Source: Priapulus caudatus (taxonomy: Eukaryota > Priapulida > Priapulimorpha > Priapulimorphida > Priapulidae). From it: a DNA stretch of 30,000 nt. The DNA lies in NCBI RefSeq assembly GCF_000485595.1, contig NW_014577109.1, forward strand, positions 200,578 to 230,577, in the 5' to 3' direction. The notes under the pieces are model-generated. The model searched no databases and had not been told where the DNA came from. It saw only the letters and a list, made by a program, of their open reading frames with translations. Made by a program: the position numbers and the translations under genes. Positions 21,769 through 30,000 of this stretch are shown here, one piece after another (position 1 is the stretch's first letter; each line of letters starts with the position of its first letter).

Positions 21769-21858
21769 GTGCGTGCGTGCGCGCGTGCGCGTGCGCGTGT
21801 GCGTGTGCGTGCGTGCGTGCGTGCGTGTGTGCGCGTGCGCGTGCGCGTGTGCGCGCGC

Positions 21859-21901
<43 letters not shown>
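21716..21901 (+). repeat. (GT)n microsatellite with GCGT/CG core
   Basis: GT tracts flank a GTGC/GCGC core of about 90 bases and end in TATATA. Alternating purine-pyrimidine sequence of this type is Z-DNA-prone. Confidence 0.95.
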
Positions 21902-22863
21902 GGTGCGTACCGGTATTCGCGAGTCTGCACACTCCGTCCAAGACGGATTCGTTTTAATTACGCTGCGAAGTGTGCGGGTGAAATGTTAAAATCGTGTGCA
22001 AATGCAGGTTGAAATTACGTAAAATTATGCACGAGGAGTATATGCAAATATCTTAATTGAATAGACACGAGTTCACTTTTAAATGAGTATGTTCATTCTT
22101 ATGTAATTATTAAGGACGACGAGGGGGCATTAAAAGGACAAAATTACCAGGTGGAAAAAGCAAGTACTGCTAGTTGATTATTACCATGCGAATTCACTGC
22201 CAAGGCTATTACTTACACTTATTATACCAGTTTTAACTTGTTTGTAAAAGAACTGACGATGAAATATTTACTGCGTAATAGTGATTCGGAGGCACGTTCA
22301 TAGACGTGTACATTTGTTGTTTTTGTTTTTACGCCAGTTATGTGACCCCTGCTACCGGATTTTTTTCACTCGCAGGTTTAGATGACTCGTTTAAATTTTG
22401 ATAGCTATCACTTATTCATAATGGCCACGAGCTTTCAAAAAAATGGATGCGTTTATGTTTCGATGGACGTGACCGGTGGACGAGGGCCCACCTAGAATAC
22501 TAATGCATCGCGTCTAAGTTATATACGCATGCGTATGTAGTCTACATATGCTCGTAGAGTCAACAGTGCTTCACAATCTTTGCTCGCCACTTTTGGCAAC
22601 AGTTTCCGTAATCCTGGTCGCTGGAACCACCACTCGTATCGCTAAGCGTTGCCGTCATTAGACGTATACATGAGCTTTTGTGCTACTTTGCGGGCGTTAA
22701 GTACATAATTTTGCAAGTCTTATTTGCAGTTTTGTTCCTTAGCAACGGCGGCCATTTCTGGTGGTCTGTGTTTACAGTTTGACTTTTTGTATTGGTTTTG
22801 CACACCGATTGCCGGCGTGGTCTGTCAGCTGCAGTCTAACGACACTCACACGAAGCAACTGGA

Positions 22864-22866
<3 letters not shown>

Positions 22867-22904
<38 letters not shown>
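22867..22904 (+). repeat. (GA)n microsatellite
   Basis: About 18 GA units. Confidence 0.95.
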
Positions 22905-22908
<4 letters not shown>

Positions 22909-22929
22909 CGCGAGCGCGGTGTCAAATTA

Positions 22930-23499
22930 CTACTCGGTGGCATAAAATTCATTAGTCTTTTGCGGAAAGTGGCTAAACCGTGCAATCAGGGCGTCATTTG
23001 GAATAATCAGAACCCTTCCGGTGTGCGTGCGAACGCACCACGTCTTTCCCATGTAGCTGTTAACAGTCATATATATTTGATATAAGTGGGCCAGGTTGGT
23101 GGCCTTCAGAAGTGAATGTCCGAGTTCATTCACTGTGATGTTATTGCCAAGTCGGCGGATCTTTTCCAACTTGTTGGCAACTTTGAGTTCTTTACAGCTA
23201 TTATTAACGGCTATTACCATGGCCAGAGGCTTGTTTAATTTCCTCCAATTTTTAAGTCATTAAGATAGGTAAAAACGAGGTTGTAAACTTGCACCAGTCT
23301 TAGACCGATATTCGCGTCTGGTTTTACAGCTTTGTTCTCGGGTGATGACTAGACTGATGAGTAGGTTGGTGCCGCCGATGATATGTGTTGCCGAGTTCAT
23401 TTTTGATTGATATACAAAACAGGATTGCATGGTCTTAGCGTACACATGGCTTACCTTGTTATAGATAACTACTCGGGCAGTCAGTGGTAATGACATCAC
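22930..23499 (-). other. Two in-frame minus-strand ORFs separated by tandem stops (possible decayed coding sequence)
   Basis: On the minus strand a 79-codon frame (23499-23260) ends at TAA followed at once by TGA. The same frame then reopens through KNWRKLNKPLA and a 96-codon ORF (23220-22930). Composition looks protein-like (GNNITVNELGHSLLKA, GKTWCVRTHTGRVLI), but I recognise no domain. It could be a degraded transposon ORF or chance. It lies inside the ZFHX intron in antisense orientation. Confidence 0.12.
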
Positions 23500-25557
23500 A
23501 GTGTTTCATCTTGTTGTACAACTCGCGTATCTGTGAAGAATAAGCTACGAAACGTGTTTACAATGACAGGTAATTCGCTCAGCAGTCATTTTTAGCAGTT
23601 TCTACTACCGTACAAATGGCGCGGCAGCGCCGTGGTGTGTCTAATGTAACATTCTGACATTCGGCAATCGACAAGCTCGCGAGAACTCTCCGTCACGGTA
23701 AGAAGAAAGTGCCCTGACAGATCTTCGTAAAATAACAGCCAAAAACAACAAAGCCCACGAAAAGCTGAAAAGGCAAGAGGTAATCACGTGGTCTGTAATT
23801 TGCGATTTTAGCTAAGTGCGTAAAAAATTCAGGGAATGCGACAAGAGGTTTACTTGTAGCTGGGGCCAGCCGCCAGTGCCAGCGCTAGCTAGCACATAGT
23901 TCATCACGGGTCACTCCGTCTGAGACCAGGCCTTTCGTCTGCTAATCGCGTTGCCTTGAAATTATGAGGACAGGCAACAATGGCGTACATGCGCTGGCTT
24001 GATCAAGCAATTCTCATGGGTGTGCCAGGCAATCAAACATAGAAGGAATGCTACGCAGCGGGGCTATAGGAGGAGCGCTGGATTACGCAGGGTTAACATG
24101 ACTAAGTTGTTTTACAAATGAAGCGCCCTGCCAGCTCGATTCAGTGGGATCTTGTAATGCTCTCATTTTCTTCGGGTAATAGGTGATGGGTGGTTTGTGT
24201 GGGTGTTTTATCACTCGTAGTTATGGAGGCTGTGTTGCTGAAGTGGTGGTGCCTACAAGCATGGGTGTTGTCGATTTGAGCGGTCACGCGTGTGGCACGC
24301 GTGTGGTGTACATCTGTGTGTGCGTGCGTGTGTGCAAGTGTAAGTGTACTCTTGATATTATGTCTAAGCGCGTGAATGTGTATATGTGTGTGCGTGGTTG
24401 TTATCTACGTGTCTGTGTATTTACTGTGTCTGCTTTGCTATGTGGATCTGTGCCAAACGCACTGGTAGTTGCTCATTCCAACATGTCAATTGTCTACACG
24501 CGTACATGTCTCTAACATCCCATCATCATGGCCGTTAATTGCCATTAGAAATACTAGTCGCTTTCGTCGAGCAAATAAGTCCGGTATACTTATTACGCTA
24601 ACGAAACGTGCTTCAAATTGCTTTCCTTGTAGGCTCTATTACTCTGCTATTCAGCTTAAGACAAACAGAGCCGTTGGGCTGTGAAATCTGCCCGTAGGTA
24701 AGGCACGGTTGTTGGTTAGTTCCGACAAGCAGATTGCCCCCATTAAATTCGCTTTACTCACTACGGAGACCACTGTCCACAGATTTGGCCAGCGGCCAAA
24801 TAGCGCCTCATCCAGCCGCCTTCATCCAGGTTATTCACACGTGGTTGACAAGTAAATGCCAGACACTGGCGAAGCAGGTCTGGTAATCAATGCCATGGAC
24901 TTACCTTTGGTTTTACCTGCGCATTGTGGCGAGACCCACCTGGGTGTTTTGTTAAATTTTCGCCCTTTGTTCGCGACCCTATAGGAATTTGCGCGAGGTG
25001 GAAATCTTATGCTGAAAGCCGGCGCCCATAAAGATGGCAGGATGTTATTAGGAAGTCGGCGATGCCGATGACTCAGAGAGTAATAATTGAAACTATATCC
25101 ATCACAAAGCCCTGCGGGGTCTACCAGTATGTCTGAGGGTCGTGGAAAGCATGCATGCGAGGGTAGGGGAAGGACATCGGGGGACATGGGGTTTAGGGTT
25201 ACGGGGACGTGTGTATAGTTACGTGTCAATATCGAATACCGTGTGAAAGAAATTTCATTCTTTATTTTTAATAAAAAAACGTTAGAATATTCCCTCCTGC
25301 CTTCCTTCTGCTTTCACCCGGTATATACTGCGCTCTGCAGTTGTGACCTGTACCAAGTAAACACCATATAACAAACAAAAAGTTGTTCCAACATAGCATC
25401 CTCGAATGAAATGATAGCAAATATTGACTGACCTCGCCCGTGAGGCGATATTTCGAGGCAGTTAGTGTAGGCAATGTACTGCCAGCATCATTATGCTTCT
25501 TGACTAATGATCTTAATTATCGTGGTTAACCCGTCGGCTGTTTGGCCTTTGTCTTAG

Positions 25558-25587
25558 CTGAGGTCTCCCGCTCGTTTCGTTTCGCAG
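25558..25587 (+). other. Candidate recursive splice site or 30-nt micro-exon in the ZFHX intron
   Basis: A pyrimidine-rich run (cgctcgtttcgtttcgCAG) abuts GTAAAT at 25587/25588, the layout of a recursive splice point. An additional acceptor-like AG (tttgtcttAG, 25556-25557) would bound a 30-nt exon that enters and leaves in phase 1, the phase of the ZFHX donor, encoding AEVSRSFRFA. The frame stays open to 25745. Nearby TAAT motifs suggest constrained sequence. Confidence 0.25.
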
Positions 25588-26690
25588 GTAAATCTAGCTC
25601 AGGGTCAGCTGCTAATGAGCTTTCCGCGTTAATTGTCTCCTCGCTGAGCGATGTCTCAAAACGATGTGTGTTTCTTAAATCTGCCAGCCTGCGAGACAGC
25701 CGTCGGAGTGGCAAGCGGTGCCGTACCGTTCTAATGAGCTATTAAAAACCTGTAAATTCTCGGCCTATTTGTAGCCGTTGTTTGCGGGTTGACAAATGAG
25801 ACAAACTTGCTCGCGAATGCTGGCGATAAATCAGTTTAAATTCCGAGCTCGAAACCGAAAGCGTGTCTTTGTCAGGCATCCGCGAAATTTGCTTGCATAC
25901 GTTTAGGCTGGCGACACTCTTTGCCTTGTACCTTTTAAAATAGGGTCCGTTGACTATTTCATGGTCTACTGGGTGTACAATGGGAATGAGCCTAATGTTC
26001 ATCGTTACTATGTTCATGCGAGTGGCTGAGATTCTGAATATATGTATACGTCTGTCGCTTTCCCGAATTGCATGTGTGCATGTGTACATGATTGGGTGGC
26101 TGGTAAAATGAGGGTGAACCCGTGGACACACCGTGCAGTTGCCTAAGCCTGTATGGAGACAAATATTTTGTCGTTATATCAAAGACCTCTTTGTAATTTT
26201 ATAGCATTAGTAAATAAAACCTTATTCATTCAAAGAAGATCATCTTTATTATTAGTTATCGGTGTCGTGTTGCAACTAAAAAAAATTCAATGTGATTATT
26301 GCTGAAACCGAAACCGCGTGTATGAATCCTGCTCCGTTCTTCGGTTTCATTTGTGTCAAAAAGCCGTTTGGCATATTACTAATCTCACTTAGACATCATC
26401 TCCTGTGTCGCTGCTACTCAGTGGGCCTCTAATGTTAACCGCCTTTCTTCACGTGGTAACAAAATAAAAACTGTATCAGATTTAGACGACCGTGCATTCT
26501 TTTTCCTCATTTTCTTGCCCGTTGCCATGACAACCATGCAAAAGAGTCTGCAATCACCATATATGCTCCATAGTCTCATTACAGATAATCAGTAACTGTG
26601 AGATATTAGATTTGTGGTACACTTAGCGAGAACATGCATCTGTGGTAAGGAGGAGTTTGTTGTTCAACTGGCATCTGCAGGTGAGATAGT

Positions 26691-26722
26691 TTCTTCCTCT
26701 CCCCTCTCCCATCTCTCTCTCC

Positions 26723-26810
<88 letters not shown>
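26691..26810 (+). repeat. (CT)n microsatellite
   Basis: A long CT tract, broken once by CATCT near 26769, just downstream of a CAG|GTGAGA motif. Confidence 0.95.
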
Positions 26811-26812
<2 letters not shown>

Positions 26813-26840
26813 GCACCCACAGGCGCTGTCGCGATGGTAT

Positions 26841-26892
26841 ACGCACATGCACACACACATGCAAGTATGCGCACACATATGCACGCACACAT
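26841..26892 (+). repeat. Imperfect CA-rich repeat
   Basis: CACACA/CATGCA variants following the CT tract. Confidence 0.8.
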
Positions 26893-27463
26893 CACGTGGA
26901 AAATATGTAAACAGACACGCTGACTGTTTAATAAACCGCCATCAATCAATGGGAGATAAAGAAGATAGATGCCTGTGCTGTATGGGGGGAGGTATAAATG
27001 CTTGCAAGTAATCACATTATGGAGACCGTGCATCTGATGCCCTACCCAGGGAATTTAGCCTTGTTCCTGCTTTGTCGCATATTATGTCTCGTGGTTTTTG
27101 TAGGGCTTAATTCGTGTAGATTGCAATAATGCGTCCACTGGCCGCAACAAGGAACGTTCCAGTGCATCCTCATCTAAAATTATTAGAATTCTAACGGAAT
27201 GTCACGTGAATAAGGTCAATTTGCAATAAAACACATTGTAATTACTTCACAAACGTGAGGCCCTGGCACATTGGTGTCCAATGTTTGAGGGTCAATATGC
27301 ATATATGTCGGCAGGGAGGTAATGGAATTATTTCTGAATTGGTCATAACTGCTATGGTTAGTAACAACTGAATGATATATCTATGGTACTGAATCGCAAC
27401 AAAAAGCGTGTGATTTATACAAATATATGTTTTGACCTAATCAATTCGTCTGTTACATTAATA

Positions 27464-27514
27464 TGCGTGCGCGTGCGTTCGTGCTCGCGTGTGTGTGCGC
27501 GTGCGTGCGTGCGG
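27464..27514 (+). repeat. Imperfect (GCGT)n repeat
   Basis: GTGCGC/GTGCGT alternation over about 50 bases. Confidence 0.85.
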
Positions 27515-28078
27515 GCATCACTGCAGACAAGAGAGCCTTTGTAACTACAATGTAAGATATTACTGCTTTGTTGCCAGAATTCGGTCATATTGTGTGTACA
27601 TTCAGATTTCAGATGATAAATACAATCGGGTTAAATGATAGAGAGTACGTAGGTTGTAGGAACTTGTCTGGGATATCGTTCGCTGCGTCGCCTGTTTCTC
27701 AGAATCAGTTCATTAGCTTTACCGATGCATAAATCAATGGTGCATGAGCTCTCACTAATTTATATCTCTATATAGTTAGTTCCGATCAAAATGCTTTTAA
27801 AGCAAAGGTACAGTGAAGACGTAGCGTAGTGTTAATCTCCTAGCTATCACGAATATATTTAGTTTCAAACTTGCAAACTTGCACAGTACTCTCATTCAGT
27901 CGTTGTTATTCAGCTGAAATCCAACTTATGGTACGCGTCTCCCATTTCTTGCTAAATGAACTCTACAATACTTTGCTGGCATTCGGTTAAATGATTGAAA
28001 GACTACCATTACCATGGAAATAGTCTCTCTTTGTGACATCCCATTGAAATCGATCTATACCTTTTTATCTCTTCGCAG

Positions 28079-28396
28079 AGGAAGATATTTCAATATCTGT
28101 TTTTGGTTTCTTGCGAGGTGAAACGTTTTGCCTCTGCTTTATATCCATGCGTGATCATTACTAATTTCGTGTGCGATCCAGTAGGTTTTGCGGCTATGCT
28201 TGTTTTGAGACGTGAAGAAACGTTTAGGTTTCACGGTGTTTCAATGGCAACGGGTCATGTGTTTGCTCTGTCAAACTGTCTGTCATCAATTCGTAGGTGT
28301 CTGATTGACAGGACCACTGCCTTACGCCAACATTCGCGTGTGTATTTGACGGGTTTTCTCAGCCACGGCGTTGAGAAATACACTGGCAGAAACTAA
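28079..28396 (+). other. Candidate cryptic exon: strong acceptor followed by a 105-codon open frame
   Basis: The tract ctttttatctcttcgcag ends at 28078 and is acceptor-like. From 28079 the phase-0 frame is open for 105 codons to TAA at 28394-28396 (RKIFQYLFLVSCEVK...). The ZFHX donor is phase 1, so direct joining would instead read the frame E-EDISISVFGFLRG, which meets a stop at about 28160. The phase-0 product has no recognised family similarity. Probably a cryptic site. Confidence 0.12.
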
Positions 28397-29598
28397 ACAT
28401 CGGTAATGGTGATCATTTGTTTCAAATTGATCAGTTGACGTTTCCGTTTTTCGCTCGAACCCTTATTATGTTGTAATGTAGTGTTCTTGTTGTCGATCAA
28501 TACTGACCGGGCTAGAATGAGGCAGTTCGCTAATACACAGAAACTCGATCACCAGTCCAAGTTCTATATCATAATCAGCGAGTCTCAGTTGGCTTATTTC
28601 ATATATCCATTGCGAATACATTACAAAAATGTGGGGCAGTAATTCTCGTAGCACATATCTAATGGATGCCCTATTGAAATTGTATGCCACTTGGTTACTC
28701 TTGCAGAGATTATTGTATGCAAGCAAATGTTAGCCCTGCCAGCTCACAGCTATTACATTTAGCGTTGGCCAGGCATGTTACATCGCTTCCTCCATGAATT
28801 CCCGTTGTTAGCCGTATTTTTTTCGCTGCCGTGGTAAATCTATTTCGTCGGCGCATGGCCGCTATTATTATCACCGACGTCGTCGGCTGTGTGCGTCAGT
28901 AACCAAGCACCTGGCGGAGTCAGTGTGACACGGCGGCGGATTTCACGTGTGCGTACGCTTAATTCTAGCGTGTTAGAAAGTCATTGTTTATCGTAATGTT
29001 AGGGCGACTTGCAGATGGCCAGACAAAGGGCATTTCAAAGCATCATGTAACCAGGCGCTAATGAAATATGTGACAGGTAGGCCCGTGGCTTGGCAGCACA
29101 GCTGCACAGTCAGGCGCCCCCTTCTCTTCCTCAAACCTTTTTCCATAATATATACGCACCGAGCGACATTTGTTTGGCGGTATCCGCTAACGGGCTCGTA
29201 AGAAGGCAGTTTTTAATCACAAAGGATCATTAAATTCTGATTTGATCCGTTTGCACCTGAGCAGGTGAGACGAAAAGATGCTGTGCATTGTTTAACCTTT
29301 GTTGTTGGTACGGAAGCAGGGCAGACGGAGGTAGAACAATCGCAGGACCCCACGGTTAGGCGAGCCAGGGCAGAGAACTGTATAATTAGGCTTTGCATTC
29401 GTACCCGCAGGCAATTTTGCGAAACTGGGTGCGACTTATTTTATTGAATGATGATTTCATCTGAACGGATTTTTTTTTGCTAAACCTAGCTCGCTAATGA
29501 GAAGATTCAGATTGATCAGGAAAGCTACCCTGCAGAGCTGTACCTGATCGTTACGTAGTCCGTAGTTAGCATGACTGGTGCGTACCTCTACAAGTGTG

Positions 29599-29643
29599 CG
29601 AGAGGGGGAGAGCGAGCGAGAGAGAGAGAGAGAGAGTGTGTGT
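29599..29643 (+). repeat. (GA)n/(GT)n microsatellite
   Basis: A GAGC/GA tract passing into GTGTGTGT, a small version of the compound tract at 154-254. Confidence 0.9.
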
Positions 29644-30000
29644 CGAGATCTATACAGTTCACCTTAAAGCGGCACGTTTACACAGGCAGGTGTGCGCGAG
29701 GGGTTCGCTAACACTGCATTGATCAGCGAGTGTGCAGTAACTGAACATCCTATAGAATTGTCGAATGAACGTGTAGCGAGATTCTCCAGTTGCCATGGGG
29801 TTGTCTCGGCTAATTTCTCGCCGATTTACCTAAGTCTCGTTCCATCTCGGGACGCTAAACTGATTGTGACGGTAACATTACTCCACGGCTAGACGTGTTA
29901 ACATCGCCCTCTGTGATTATGTGCCGCCCCGCGGTTGAACTCATGTAGATTCCTCGTAGCTGTTTCCTTCAGGCGCACTCTCTCAGAATGTGTAGTACGA

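Larger units (their letters stand above)
21902..30000 (+). other. ZFHX intron (presumed), distal part to the window end
   Basis: No homeodomain or further family zinc finger is readable in any frame, so the next true exon probably lies beyond the window. Contains simple repeats, octamer sites and the splice-like motifs listed separately. Confidence 0.5.

Noticed and set aside
24697-24716. miR-124-like start (TAAGGCACG)
   Set aside because: Only nine bases match and the upstream sequence does not provide the star arm.
27644-27668. let-7-like string (GTAGGTTGTA)
   Set aside because: The let-7 seed GAGGTAG is absent and no hairpin partner is visible.
17564-30000. Search for ZFHX homeodomain exons downstream
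   Set aside because: No homeodomain helix-3 signature (WFQN-type) or further CxxC-H-H finger was readable in the supplied frames.

Overview
The window is animal (bilaterian) genomic DNA holding one recognisable protein-coding element: a large 5' coding exon of a ZFHX3/ZFHX4 (ATBF1, arthropod zfh-2) family zinc-finger homeobox gene, on the + strand at 14357-17489. The evidence for a eukaryote is a long multi-C2H2 exon bounded by a consensus acceptor (AG at 14297-14298) and a consensus donor (AAG|GTAAGC, GT at 17490-17491), no other dense coding over more than 26 kb, and many long dinucleotide and trinucleotide microsatellites and minisatellites. Vertebrates have several ZFHX paralogues and most invertebrates have one. 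The conserved blocks match the family closely but the linkers diverge, and the surroundings look like an invertebrate genome. I cannot name the species.

Layout. 1-14298 is upstream of the coding exon, presumably 5' flank and/or 5' intron. It has GC-richer stretches (about 280-830, 2.6-5.6 kb, 9.7-14.3 kb), two AT-rich blocks (about 1.6-2.6 kb and 8.6-9.6 kb) and many simple repeats: GA, GT, CT, a 540-bp trinucleotide tract at 6638-7177, a GGA purine tract, a C-rich minisatellite at 11.2-11.65 kb and a 26-bp-unit minisatellite at 12.0-12.75 kb. 14299-14356 is the 5' UTR part of the exon and contains a complete 15-codon upstream ORF. 14357-17489 is the coding exon (1044 codons plus one base, so phase 1). 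It carries eight canonical C2H2 fingers plus degenerate ones, but no homeodomain; the homeodomains must lie in downstream exons beyond this window.

17490-30000 is best read as the start of a large intron (at least 12.5 kb). It opens with a 75-bp tandem repeat, then holds AT-rich noncoding DNA with homeodomain-type and POU-type motifs, more microsatellites, and a few acceptor/donor juxtapositions that could be recursive splice points or cryptic exons. I found no second convincing gene, RNA gene, CRISPR array or intact mobile element.

I did not find a clear new biological system. The observations most worth checking are the candidate recursive splice sites (25587/25588 and 6077/6078), the uORF beginning exactly at the exon's first base, the possible intron-retention isoform that would lack homeodomains, the higher-order structure of the two minisatellites, and a cluster of homeobox-type motifs that could be intronic enhancers.
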